From NCBI RefSeq assembly GCF_002994745.2, contig NC_037094.1, positions 12,833,001 through 12,897,000 of the forward strand: DNA of 64,000 nt. Reading direction: 5' to 3'. Under the pieces are notes generated by a model that ran no database searches, had not been told where the DNA came from, and saw only the letters and a program-made list of their open reading frames with translations. The DNA is from Rosa chinensis (lineage: Eukaryota > Streptophyta > Magnoliopsida > Rosales > Rosaceae). Positions 23,374 through 35,099 of this stretch are shown piece after piece (positions within the stretch are counted from its first letter, which is position 1; every line of letters starts with the position of its first letter). A program made the translations under genes and the position numbers.

Positions 23374-24780
23374 CAAAGCTCATAAGACAACCAGAAAATG
23401 AAGCAGGAATACATGACCCAAAAATTGGATTCCTATGCATATCAAAGCCCAGAATTTGACCAAAAAGTTTATTGTGCTTGTGTGAAAAAGTTGGAACAAA
23501 ATCAATACGGGCTTCATTCTATCATATTACCATAATTTAACATCCAAATCAAATTTGGAGAGTAAGATAGTACTATAAGGTAAGCAACCTTTGCCACACC
23601 ATAATACCAGATGCAATTTGGAACACAAAATAGAAGTGTAATTTTGCCTTACCCCTGTGAAGAGCTTCCTTCCATGTGCCGGCGAAGCTATAAGAAGACA
23701 CGAAGAATATATTAATTGTATAAACTTTTGCTATGGGCAGTACTGCAATCTAGAAACATATTTCTAGCTCACCATATTTTTTCGACCAATCCAGCCTTCT
23801 TCATTCTCTTAGAAGCAGAAATGATAAAGCATTTACCAAGCAATACAATCCACCCACACAAGCAAGGCGGCCATTGATTGCTTTGCCTAGCATTCTGAAA
23901 TTCACAACACACAATTCAATAGCAATCCAAACAATATATAACCATCTAAAAAAAATCAATCCAAACACTAAATGTAGAAACATTTGATAACCCCCAATTC
24001 CAAATAAAAGTTGGGACAAATCCTAAATCTTAAGTCGAGACAACCCTGGTAACCCCCAATCATAGAGATGCAGGTGCAGAACCCAATGATAAACCAAGAA
24101 CCCTAAACCCAATGACAAACCCAGAACCTTTCAATTTCTGTAAACAAACCTTTTGTCTGCGAGAGAGAGGTCCAAATCGGCCACTTTAGGGTTTGTGAGA
24201 GAGAATTGAGAGAGGGAGGACTGAGAATGTCGAGAGAGGATTGAGAGGACAACTTTTCTTAGAAAATCACCATTTCTTAGTCTGCAATTTGAACAAAATT
24301 CATCGTTGACCTCAACTCTCCTAAAGTCGATACCGTCTCCATGGCCATCCTACATCCGTCGAATAAATCGGAGAATTAGGATGAAATGACGGGAGAGTTC
24401 GGGGATTTCTTGTGTGACGGCTGAAACGACGAAGGCCATGGTTTTATGCAATGGATTGAGACGAAGGTCATGGTTTCAGATCAAAAGACTGAGAGAGCTT
24501 TCACGAGAGAGAGGGATTTCGCGGAAGAGAGAAGGGGGGGTGGTTTCACGACTGAGAGAGCTTGACGACTTAGAGAATCGCAGAGAGCGAGGAGTGAAAT
24601 GAGGGGGGGGGGGGGGGGGCACAGCGAGAGAGAGGGGCTAGGGTCTGATTTTAAGTATATGGGTTGTTGGTTGGAGGGAGTACACGGGGGTGTTTTGCAA
24701 GGAGTAAGAGCACTTATCGGGTTTGGTGGGAGTAAAGGTTTCAATTAAGATGTTTGGTGGGACACTTCAATTTGTCTCAT
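23374..24780. other. right interior of CACTA 1, gene-leader-like with poly-G run
   Basis: No convincing coding region. Around 24050-24250 the plus strand has repeated AACCCTAAACCCAATGAC and GAGAGAGA stretches that look like the 5' leader of a minus-strand gene. A 17-base G run at 24603-24619 is notable. Confidence 0.35.
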
Positions 24781-24789
24781 GTTTCTCCA

Positions 24790-25290
24790 ACAACAGATAA
24801 ATAAAGTACCATTGTGTGAGTGTACGATGAAAAGCACGTTGGGAGGGAAAATATGTCGCCTGTGACTACATAGATTTCATCAAATTGAAACTTTGTCACG
24901 TTGTGTAAGTTGCTTTCATGCTCAGACAACATAACCATGACAATCTGTTGTACAAATTTGTGCATCTTGCACTAGGTGTACCTAGTAAGATTTCTCAAAG
25001 TTCATACAACACTGTGTTATTCAACAGATAACAAAAAGCTGTTGTGTGATGGTTCAAATTTCATTTTGGTGAGCTCGTTCTGGGAGGGAAAATCTGCCGC
25101 TAAATTTTGTAAGACTCAGACTACAGACATTACTTCATTTCCGTTGTCCAATGAAGTTCTGATAAAAAAGTTTTCACTTTGTTGGCATTCACACAACAAA
25201 ATATAACAAGTACCGTTGTGCAATAAAGCTTACTTAAACACACAACGGATGATTTCTGCTCCGTTGTGTGATGAACTTTTTGTAGTAGTG
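24790..25290. repeat. subterminal repeats of CACTA 1, right side
   Basis: Repeated CCGTTGTGTGAT / ACACAACGGA motifs in both orientations end in the terminal CTTTTTGTAGTAGTG. They mirror the left subterminal block. Confidence 0.75.
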
Positions 25291-25739
25291 TCGTGTCCCA
25301 ATTCGAAAATTGGTCCATAGTCTTTAAACAAAAGGGATTGAATTTGAATACTGTACTCACTTTGTTTTTCTACTAGATTGTAATAAAGGATTCGGAGGAT
25401 TGGAATCATCACTTTCTTCCATAGAGTTTGATCTATATTATAGGTAAATGTTGGAGGAAAAAGTTTTCTCCAAATTGAAAACTACATACTATTCTTGGAG
25501 GTAAAAAGATGCACTATTTTTTTCTCTATTTTTTTTATGTTCTTATTGATAATTTGACATGAGTTGACAAAGTCAACTATAGCTTGGAAAAAGAAATAGG
25601 TTCAAATAACAATTTTGGAGGTATGAATAGAACCTCACATACTATAATATGAGAATAATTGGCTTTTAAATTAGGAAACTGAGTGTTTGGTACACTACAT
25701 TTTTAGAAATACTTATCGTATTAAAAATAGTGGCAAAAT

Positions 25740-26341
25740 GTTTTACCTGAAACTAAAACGGAGGGATCCGGTGAGGCGCCGTTTTGACGGGTGGAGACGG
25801 AGTGGTGGAGTTGGGGCTCGCTGGCAGCAGGAGGGTTTGCCTGCCGCACTTGCCCTGTGCTGGGGGTGGTGGTCTTTGGGCTGGGCCTATGTTCTTGGGC
25901 CTCTCTAGTGTTGTTCTGTGTACTGTTTCATTATTAGTTGTTTGGTTTTGGTGGTTGTTTTGTTGAGAATAAGTCTCTCCTCTTATGAGCGAGGGTTTGG
26001 GTGTTTCTGGGTAGTGTCGATGTCATTGGTTGGTGTCTTGGTCGTTTTGGTGTTTCTGGTCTTTTGTCGGTGCTTTCTGGTTATCAGCGTGATGGTGAAT
26101 CACCCTTACACGTGGTCTGGCTGTTTTGGGCCGCGGTGTCTGAACGGGTGAAAACAGTTCATCTTAATGTTGGTGGCGAGGTTGTATCGTTATACATAGG
26201 TTTGGTGGTTAAATTGAGGTGGGGTTGAGCTTTTTTAGCTCATGTAAGTCCCTCTCGTAGACAGTCCGGAACTTTGGATCGAATGATTTGTAACCTGTTT
26301 GGTTATTAATAGATTGTTTATTTTCTCTAAAAAAAAAAAAG
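25740..26341 (+). mobile_element. 5'-truncated LINE (L1-type) 3' end
   Basis: GC-richer sequence ends in a T/G-rich 3' UTR, TTGTAACCTGTTTGG...TTCTCT, and a poly-A tail at about 26330-26341. This ending is typical of plant L1 elements. No ORF2 remains. I could not identify the target-site duplication, so the left boundary is approximate. Confidence 0.55.
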
Positions 26342-26962
26342 AGTAAAAAATAAGCTGTTTTAAAGTTAGCTTAAGAGAGCTTCTGTTGTTGGGTCTAAAA
26401 GTGCCATTATAAAAATAAATAAAAACAGTTGTTTTTTTGTTTTACTAAACACATAACTGTCTATTACTTTTAATTTAAGTTGCTGATAAATTTTTTCAAA
26501 TTCAGCCATATACAAGTTGATCCATACAACAAACAAGCAACCGACTTCAAAGTTGCACAACTTTAGTACTCATCTAACCAATTAAGATCATTGCCAATTT
26601 GCAATTGTGACGATCTTAAATACTGGTTAATACGATTAGCTAGGCTAGGCACTACTTGCTGTCATAATTTTAACTCATCTTAAATACATGATTAACTAGA
26701 ACAATTGAACAAATTACGGATATCCACAAACTACTCATTCTTATTTCGTTTCCGTAAAACACAAACACATCACAAGAAGTTCTGATTGTTTTGTCGTGCT
26801 CTAATTACTATGTGGCACGTTTTATATATATATCATAGGCATAGAAAAAGATGTGCTCTATTTATTTGGTTCTATTAAGTTTAGTTTATTGTCAAATTCA
26901 CGCTTGGCCGGTCATATTCCCCAAATACATTCATGACTTACTAGTGCCTATATATTCCTCAT
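26342..26962. other. AT-rich spacer before copy 3
   Basis: No gene is seen. It probably contains the decayed promoter of the third array copy. Confidence 0.5.
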
Positions 26963-27836
26963 ATGGCCGGCGAAGGCTGCTTTAGAAATCTTCACCACCT
27001 TCCTCTTCTTCTTCTTTTTCCTTCCTCACATCGCAGCTAATACGACCTGTAATATATATTGGTCCAGCGCAGACATGTACGTGCAGACCATCTTTATGTT
27101 TGTTTCCCGTTCAAGATAATTACAGACAACGTACCCAGACTGACATTATTGTGGGCATCGAGATTTTGATCTCCAATGCAACGTCAACCCGCTAAAAACC
27201 CTTCTCACTCTCCCGTCCTCCGGGGACTTCATTGTTCAAGACATAAACTACACGGACCAAACCATACAAATAATCGACCCCGAAAACTGCCTCCCAAAAC
27301 GGTTCCTTGACCAAGACATGAGTCTTAGAGACTCAACCCTTTTCCTACGTGCATGGCTTTGAAAACTACACATTCTTCAACTGCTCGTACCATGAACATG
27401 TATGGTTCCCAACCATTTCTTGCCTTAGGAGTGACCACTACAATGCGGTCGTTCAGCCGTCGAGTTGGTCTATCGATCCTCCTCCTAGTACATCATTGCC
27501 AACATCTCGCTGTTCCGTGATTACATTGCTCTGGTTCCATCCCTACTTCCTTAGAGCATCTTTAGCAATGCTAGCCATTTTTTAGTCAAATTTTAGCTAA
27601 AGTAGCTAAAAAGTCATTTTAGCTTGTCACTTTAGAATTACATTTGCATCAATGTTCTCTATGTTAGCTAATTTTGAATTTATATTATTTTTAAATGAAT
27701 ATTAAATAGTTTAAATGTATTTATAAATTATATAAAATAACTTAAAATGAATGTTTTAAATTATATATAGAGAGCCTCATCCCGCTCTCTATATTTAGGA
27801 GCGAGATAGCTAAAAGTTATAATAGAGAGCCACTTA

Positions 27837-28728
27837 GAGCATCTTTAGCAATGTTAGCTATTTTTTAGTTAAATTTTAGCTAAATTAGCTAAAAAGTCAT
27901 TTTGGCTAGCCATTTTAGAAATACGTTTGCATCAGTGCTCTCTATTCTATCTAGTTTTGAATTTATATTATTTTTTAGGGAAAATTTCGCAAACAGTACA
28001 CCAAGTAAATGCCACTAATAATTTTTATACACAAAGTTTCAAACCAAACATTTTGGTACACGAAATCTGAAACTCGACCCACTATCAGTACACGACGTCA
28101 ATTTTTGACACTAAAATGTCCATTATGCCCTCAGTTCTTTTTTTTTTAATACTTTTTTTTTCTGTTATTTTTTTTCCTTTGTTTATAAATGACTCGAGTC
28201 ATTTTTTTTTCTGTTATGCGAGGTGAGGAAGGCGGCGTTGGAAGTGAGGGAGTGAGCCCGGAAGAAGGAAGAAGAAAGATAAAACGAAGGAAAAAAAAAT
28301 AACAGAAAAAAAATTATTATAAAAAAAAAACTGAGAGCATAATGGATATTTTGGTGTCAAAAATTAACGTCGTGTACTAACAGTAGGTAAAATTTCAGAT
28401 TTCGTGTACCGAAATGTTTTGTTTGAAACTTTGTGTATAAGAATTATTAGTGGCATTTACTTGGTGTACTGTTTGTGAAATTTACCCTATTTTTTAAATG
28501 AACATTAAATAGTTTAAATATATTTATATGTTATATAAAATAATTCAATATGAATGTTTTAAATTATAGAGAGCCTCATCTCGCTCTCTATATTTAGGAG
28601 CGAGACAGCTAAAAGTTATAATAGAGAGCCACTTAGGAGTCTGGTGCAGCAGCTAAAATATATAAAAAGCTAAACATGCTCTCTAAAATAACTAATGAGT
28701 AAAAATAGAGAGTCTGCTAAAGATGCTC
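27837..28728. mobile_element. PIF/Harbinger MITE, inner copy, TSD TTA/TTC
   Basis: A perfect TIR GAGCATCTTTAGCA ... TGCTAAAGATGCTC is preceded by TTA (27834-27836) and followed by TTC (28729-28731). The uninterrupted version of the site inside this same copy reads TTAGGAGTCTGG, so TTC is a mutated TTA. It inserted into the outer, closely related MITE and was itself hit by a MULE. Confidence 0.75.
27978..28487. mobile_element. MULE-type MITE, 510 bp, TSD TATTTTTTA
   Basis: Long terminal inverted repeats start GGGAAAATTTCGCAAACAG and end CTGTTTGTGAAATTTACCC. The 9-bp duplication TATTTTTTA lies at 27969-27977 and 28488-28496. The centre is A/T runs. It is the innermost layer of the nest and so the youngest. 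Confidence 0.88.
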
Positions 28729-30082
28729 TTCGGAGTCTGGTACAGCTCATAAAATAGATAAAAAGTTAAACATGCTCTCCAAAATAGCTAAGAAGTCACA
28801 ATAAAGAATCTGCTAAAAATGCTCATAGGCTCCTTAAAATGGCAGAATCTAATTTATAATGACTATGGTGTTCAGTTGACGTGGACTGACGTGGGATGTA
28901 CCTGATTGTCGTTCTTGTGAATCAGTGGGACAAGTTTGTACGTTGGAGAGGGACTACAAGTTTGCAAACTCGGTGCCGTAATTGCAAAAGTAAGTACCGG
29001 TATATTTTACTATTTATATCATGACCCCAAATTTATTTACCAAATCTTGTACAAGTACTAAATGTACTATTTCGTTTATTGTTATGGAGTTGAAATACCG
29101 ATACGTTCAGGTGCCTTTTTTTTGTTGTTGTTGGGTACCCTGACATATTATGTGTCTAAATACTGTTTCACATGACTTTATATATGATAATATGAACTAA
29201 TAGAATGCAGTTCGATGTATCAATTTCAGCTTTTCCAAGTTTGAAAATATCTGTGAAAATTGGTGTACTGATGAGCGGGGGAATAATTTTTGTGCTGTGG
29301 TGCATGATTTGGGTTTGGAAGAGGGTTCGTGTTACTCAACGTGAACAGTCATTCACGGAAATGTCCAACTTAACCATTGATCATTCGTCTCCACAATTTA
29401 TGATGGGTCTTGATGCAGCGACCATCAAATCGTATCCGAAGACTGAACTTGGTGAGAGTGGGGAATTGCCGGAGCCAAATGACAATACTTGCTTGATATG
29501 TTTGGGTGACTTCCTGACTATACCATAATGTAACCGTTATTTTCATGCTATTCGTATAAGCGTATGGCTTAGAAAGAACGTATGGCTTAGAAAGAATGCG
29601 ACATGCAGGGCCGGTCCTAAGTTTTTCAAGGTTCTGGACAAAAAATAACATAATTTGTATATTCATCAACAAAATGAAGTGAAAAAAAAAAAGAGTCTTC
29701 AATAAGTGATATATCTAAAGAAAAGCCAAACATAAGTCCACTAAACTTTACATGGAAATACTTGAGCATAGAACAGTAAGACGTGGTATCAACTTTGTTC
29801 CTTCTTATTTTTCCTTTTCTGATCGAGATCGACTTGCAACTCTAACTTCCAATTACACCTAATATTGAAAATTTAAAACGAATTAGCAGGTTGTTGAAAA
29901 TCAACGGAACCCAAAAATCAAGTAACCTAATATCAAAATTGAAAAACACCCAATATATACCTACTTTGATTTGTACCTCAGCTTACATCGATGGAAAGCC
30001 GAAAAATTCATATGAACATTGTAGAAGAACTGAAGCAAAGAGAGGAGAAAGAGTGCGTGATGATAAATGATGAGAAGAAATT

Positions 30083-33000
30083 TGTGATGTCCTGGAAATT
30101 CGTATTTATTTTACGAGAATTTTCTGGAAAATCATTAGTGGTTATTGGACGATTTCGTGGCTCGTGGATGGAGCGGAAGCATTTTAGACGAATTGTTATT
30201 CGAAAAGTATGGTTTTAGGAGGGGGGGGGGGGAGCACGAAGGTTGACTTTTTATACGTTGAGATTCTCCGAAAATTTCCTTCACAAAAGTCGTAGAGCGT
30301 GTTGATACGAGTCCGTGGACATGTAGAATGTGAAAATTGGAGTTTGTTTGTGAAAATTATGGTCTGCGAAAGTTTTGGGAAAGTTCTATAAATAGGAGTT
30401 TCCATTTTCAGAAACTTACTATTTTCATTTTTACATTTCCATTTCCGGAAACTCTGAAAACTCTCCGTTCTCTCTCCTCACTCGCGACTGACCTGACCCG
30501 AGCCTGGAAATCCGACCTGACTTTTTTGGTGATCTCCGGCAGTGAAACTTTCCAGATCAACTCACCCCCTTGCTCCGGTCGTCTCTATGGCATCCTCTAG
30601 CGGCGATATTCACCGTGTACGGTACAGCAAGGCGGCGAAATTTGGTGTATTCGAACCTGGTCGGAAAACGCAGCTCCTGCTACGACACGGCTTCAAGTTT
30701 TTTGGGTTGAGTTCGTAGGAGCCTCCTCAAGCGATCCATGATGTTTGTTTGGATCCATTTACGTGGAAATTGGTTCAACTAAGATTGAATAGTGATTCAC
30801 GGTTTACGAGGTAGTTTTCGACCATTTTCACTTCGATTCTAACTTCATGCTAGTTATGAAAGTTGATAAGCATGCTGAGAAGAAGATATTTGATGTTGGG
30901 AGTTTTGTGAAATATTGAGTTTTGGCCTGTGGCTGTGCGCCACGGCCTATAGTGGCTTTCTGGCGGCGTTCCAGCCATGTAAGGGACTGTTTCTAATATT
31001 ATATATCTTCTACTCGTCGATACGAGTGTTTCGATATATAATACTCAATTTTTGGAGTTCGTATGAGTTTGTTATGATTTTTATGGTTTCAGACCGTTTG
31101 ATTTATTCGATCCGTGAGGATTTGAGCGTCCGATCGATTTGTGGTTTGGTCATATTGACCGTGAAAGTGTTCCGGAGACTTTGGGAGGTCTCGGATGTGG
31201 TTTCGCGTCAATTGGAATTACTTTGGGATTGTGGTTCGATTTGGGGATTCAAACTTTAATTATTTGTGATTTGTTGACTGAATCAAGGCTGTGATTTCCT
31301 TAGGTGCTTGATAGAGTGCGTTCTATAAGTAGTCTAATGGTGTGAAGACGCAACGGGAGTTTCGAGGTGAGTAAATCTCACGATATTCATTATGAGCATA
31401 ATTACCATATTGTCTTTGAGTTATTAGGTTAACTCTGACTATAGTTGGTATTAGTGGCAATCCTAAGTGGATGACTACGTATGTATATATTTACGTGAAA
31501 TATATATGTATTGGTGGTTTCGTTGTGATGTGAACAATAATTGAAATGAGTTCATTATTGCTCGAGAATGGTGAAATTGTGTATTGAGTTGTGATTGTAG
31601 AATTTCATGTGTTGAGATACCATGAGTCTAGTATGGCCGTCTTAATTGAGATTTAAGACATGGTAGTAGCTTGTGTAGGAATATCTGTGTGATGAATCAA
31701 TGACATCAGTGTGATGAATCTTTGTGATGATTGTTATGTAAAGCTTATGTAGGAACATCAGTGTGATGAATCGATGATAACAGTGTGATGAATCTTTGTG
31801 ATGATTGTCATGTAAAGCTTGTGTAAGAATATCTGTGTAATGAATCGATGACATCAGTGCATCGCTCCTAGTGTCTTTAAGAGACGCGAGGCCTAGTTGT
31901 TTATTAATCAAAATACCACGAATCTGAGGAGCAGTATTGGAACCAAGGGTGGTTTGGTGGTTAGAGATATTCAAGCCATAATTTGATCTCTCTCTCCTCT
32001 TCAATTTGGCTTTTCTCTCCAAAGAATCGGAAATGTTGCTTACAGTTTTTTTTTTTTCAATAAGGAAGGAGGTGGGTGATTTTACAAGAACAGAGAGTTT
32101 CGGCCACTAGTGTGGTCCCCACGAAGAAGAAGCCAAGGGCTAAACAAAGGGTTATGTTTAGCCCCCCAAATCAGTTTGTGTTATAGCATACGCTTGGGTT
32201 GGAGATGGAAAATAGTGTTTTTTGGGCTATACTAACCCCTTAGCCCAGGGTTGGAGATGGCCTAAGAGCACGGATGTTCGACAGGAATGACATGAATTAT
32301 TGTGGTATGTCCCCACTATGACTCGTCTCATCTCGATCCCCGCTAAAGTGATGAATCTTTGTGATGATTGCAATATGTGTAATGACCAGTGAGACCGGTG
32401 AAATCTGTGTGATGATCAATTGGATGATCGCTCTCTGTGTGATGACAAGTGAAATATGTGTGATGATCAGTAGGATGATGGCTATCTGTGTGATGACCGG
32501 TGAAATCTATGTGATGATCAGTGTGATGACTGCTCGGTAGTGAAGTTTAATTGTTATTAAGTTAACAAACATCGAGAGGACTGCTGTGATGGTCGGAGCT
32601 ACCTACGGATGTTAGAGCGTGAGGTTATGATGATTACTATGACTTGAATTGCTTGTCTTAATGTGACCTCCTGAACTAGAACTGTACGCAGGGGTTACAA
32701 TGAATTGTTTTGCTTGTTTTGAATTGTGATTGCCTTGTTTTCTTCTTGATTTTATTGATTTATGGTTTGATTGATCTTAAAGGCCATAGTGGTGACGATT
32801 GTGCTCTGTGTGAGGATAGGAAGGTGATTCATTGTTTTCACCTTTGATGTCATGTTGATGACAAAAGCTTCTGGTGGGAAGGAAATGAGTGTGATCTTTG
32901 TGACTCGCCGTTGTGCGTCAAAGGATTTCCAAACATTACTTGAGGAGGTTTTGTTTGGCTAGAATTTGTGTAATTAGATGCTAGGTTGAGAATCTGAGCA

Positions 33001-33514
33001 TGTGGTTTTAGTCACGAGTTCACCTACGTAAGTATGTTATGGAAGGTTATGAAACAGATGGTTGTAGTTGTGAGTAATGTGTTTATCATTGTTTAGGTTG
33101 TGGTGACTTAAGAATGTGTTTATGCTTGTGTGGCAACCCGGTGAACTATTCAATGGTGTAAGGGTTAATCCTGCTAGTCAGGACAATCGTGGCCGAAGCT
33201 GAGATCATGTGCTTATAGCTATACGGTAGGTAGCCAATTTTGTGACTTTACCGTTGGAAATATTTTAGTTGTAGTAGCTCTGAGGAGCATTTACGTTTTA
33301 TTTTGTTGTGACAATTTAATTCGTAAGCTTATGTAATATATGACTCTGTGGAGCGGGTCTGTATTGACATAGTGGGTTTAGGGCATCAATATGTACTTGG
33401 TTTAAAAGGAAAAAGTTTTTCAGGTATTTTGTATTGATGGCTGAACCATCACGCTTGTATAATTATGAGATTATATATCGATTTTAATTTGTGTTAAAAA
33501 TCAGGGGCGTGACA
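30083..33514. mobile_element. solo LTR of a Ty3/gypsy-type element, 3.4 kb, TSD AAATT
   Basis: It starts TGTGATGTCCTGGAAATTCG and ends GGGGCGTGACA. The 5-bp duplication AAATT lies at 30078-30082 and 33515-33519. Long LTRs with these ends are typical of plant gypsy elements. Inside is a GTGATGA-rich minisatellite (about 31680-31860 and 32345-32540), split by roughly 480 bp of other, MITE-like sequence. No pol domain is present, so this is a single LTR. Confidence 0.8.
31676..32540. repeat. GTGATGA-type minisatellite within the solo LTR
   Basis: Units around GTGTGATGAATCTTTGTGATG repeat, first about 75 bp apart, then as shorter GTGTGATGATCAGT units. The array is broken by unrelated sequence between about 31860 and 32280. 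Near 32250 the phrase GGGTTGGAGATGGCC looks like the end of a MITE. Confidence 0.6.
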
Positions 33515-33815
33515 AAATTGAAGGATTTAATTAAAACCAATTTAAAGAAAATTTGCTTGATTTTAAGGTTTGGGAGAGAGTAAGAGAAGCTGGAATAACA
33601 GCGTTTAGATATCTGATTTTTTTTTTAACGCTCTTTGCTTATTTTTATATAGAAATATATATATATATATATATATGTTAAATTTTATTTAGAAAATATG
33701 GTGCCCCACTTTTTGTTGTGCCTTGTGCGGTTACCAACGCCACCCAGCAGTAAGGCCGGCTCTAGCGACATGCCCACTTTGTTGAAATTTACTTGAGGGG
33801 TCATTAGTGAGACGA

Positions 33816-34208
33816 TATGATAGTTATTCTATATATCTTTAATGGATGAAACATATTTGTGTCTTGCGCGCTTCAACTGAAATTCTAATTTCCGGCCGAC
33901 TTTACTTCGCTAACCTCGCTCTAAATTGAAATTAACCCGTTCTCACTTCTCATAATTAGTGCTTAAGCTTTACATGCATCTTCTGGCCGTCCCCAATGGC
34001 GTATTCAAGAAACAAACAGCTGCCTTAAATATGTAACTACTAACATCTGAATTCTTTAGTTCATAATAGACTACACTAAGTAAATTTGAAGACAATATGA
34101 TATGTTATCGCCTATTTATTTTTAGAAACGAATATTGGGATTCAAAATGAACTAAAATTTGAAGAAATGAAATAATATCAAATTATTTAACGAGTTTAGT
34201 ACATGGAG
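33816..34208. other. AT-rich spacer after copy 3
   Basis: No gene or element is recognised. Confidence 0.4.
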
Positions 34209-34216
34209 GGAGGTAC

Positions 34217-34759
34217 TAGGGATGGCAATGGGGCAGGTTGGGGATGGGGATTACAATACCATCTCCATCCCTGAGGTCATTATCTACCCCCATCTCCTCC
34301 CCAATCCCCAATAAAAATATATTGGGGATTCCCCGTCCCCATCCCCATTGGAGATTAAGCCTCCAAACCGCCCCACATCCCTAATAAGAATTTAATAAAT
34401 AAAATAATTTTTTCTCATATTGTCTTTTTTAAAATAAAAACCTACAACAAATAAATTTAAAACATAATTAAATTCATAAGTCATAATTCAGTTAGTGCAA
34501 AAGTCAAAACACCATTAAAGTAAAAGTGTAGCTATTAAAGTAAAGTAGTAAATGTATATATATTTGTGATTTATATTATAAAAATAAATTAAAACATATA
34601 TAAGTTAAATATATGTATATATTATTGGGGCAGGTTTGGAGATGGGGATCACAATACCATCCCCGCCCCATCCCCAATCTTTTTGTCCCCAAATTCTCCC
34701 CCCATTAGGAGCGGGTATCCAATAGAGCTCCGCCCCGATGGGGATTTTTGTCATCCCTA
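34217..34759. mobile_element. hAT-type MITE, 543 bp, TSD GGAGGTAC
   Basis: It begins TAGGGATGGCAATGGGGC and ends GATTTTTGTCATCCCTA, giving TIRs. The exact 8-bp duplication GGAGGTAC lies at 34209-34216 and 34760-34767. Subterminal GGGGATGGGG / CCCCATCCCC blocks flank an AT-rich centre. It lies about 340 bp upstream of copy 4 and may influence its promoter. Confidence 0.9.
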
Positions 34760-34767
34760 GGAGGTAC

Positions 34768-35099
34768 CTCTCTCAATTGAGTATGAAACTATGAATGCTC
34801 CGTCGTACTAACATCATTTACATTCATTTGTCCAAATGTCATCTTCATCTTCATCAATCATCTTCTTTGTTATTTCTTACTATCCATTATATTAATTCTA
34901 CTTTTGATTTATTTCTTTGTCATCTTTTGCCATTACTTATAATCAAGGTATGATTTTCCATAACTGATAGATAGAGACCTGATTGTTATGTGGTAATAAA
35001 TTTTCATTGTGATATATTTTGTATATTGAACCAGTCGTAGTTATAGGCCGGTCGTTACCAGTATTATTGGTTTAGTTTTCCTTGCCTACTATTGCTCAT
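34768..35099. promoter_or_regulatory. probable promoter region of copy 4
   Basis: AT-rich sequence between the MITE and the ATG at 35100. I see no strong TATA consensus. GTATATTGAA at about 35021 is the nearest AT-rich candidate. Confidence 0.3.

Larger units (their letters stand above)
12942..25290. mobile_element. CACTA (En/Spm-type) transposon 1, 12.3 kb, TSD TCG
   Basis: The element begins CACTACTACAAAAAG and ends CTTTTTGTAGTAGTG. It is flanked by the 3-bp duplication TCG at 12939-12941 and 25291-25293. Subterminal repeats built on ACACAAC / GTTGTGTG fill about 12980-13560 and 24790-25290, as expected for transposase binding. I found no CACTA transposase, so it looks non-autonomous. The interior holds a second CACTA (15855-21736), a MULE (22077-23364) and minus-strand exon-like pieces. 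The sharp termini and TSD make the call strong. Confidence 0.92.
27554..28824. mobile_element. PIF/Harbinger (Tourist-like) MITE, outer copy
   Basis: The left end is GAGCATCTTTAGCAATGC after TTA. The right end is its inverted form, GCTAAAAATGCTC, before ATA. TTA-type 3-bp targets and the GAGCATC-TTTAGCA TIR point to PIF/Harbinger. It is split by a second copy of itself. It disrupts exon 1 of copy 3. Confidence 0.7.
29606..33764. mobile_element. non-autonomous hAT element, TSD GCGACATG, in RING exon of copy 3
   Basis: It begins CAGGGCCGGTCCTAAG and ends TAAGGCCGGCTCTA, imperfect hAT-like TIRs. The 8-bp duplication GCGACATG lies at 29598-29605 and 33765-33772, exactly joining the two halves of the RING coding sequence. 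No transposase is present. Apart from the solo LTR at 30083-33514 and its TSD, it has only about 0.7 kb of its own sequence. Confidence 0.85.
26963..33815 (+). pseudogene. RING-H2 ATL21/22-like pseudogene, copy 3 (interrupted by nested transposons)
   Basis: Homology to copies 2, 4 and 5 is in order but split. Exon 1 pieces are 26963-27553 (LEIFTTFLFFFFFLPHIAA, LPSSGDFIVQDINYTDQT, NCLPKRFLDQDMSL, ENYTFFNCS) and about 28855-28985 (PDCRSCES). Exon 2 is about 29230-29605 plus 33765-33815. Defects include an initiator ATG out of frame with the signal peptide, frameshifts around 27050-27110 and 27340, a MITE nest at 27554-28824, a short deletion in the RING after CLICLGDF, a TAA replacing the codon before the third RING Cys, a short WLRKN duplication, and a 4.2 kb hAT insertion. 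After the hAT the frame resumes with CPLC and a stop. It cannot make a functional protein. Confidence 0.88.

Noticed and set aside
35082..35099. Upstream extension of copy 4
   Set aside because: The codon at 35082 is TTG; the first ATG is 35100, which aligns with the start of the signal peptide.
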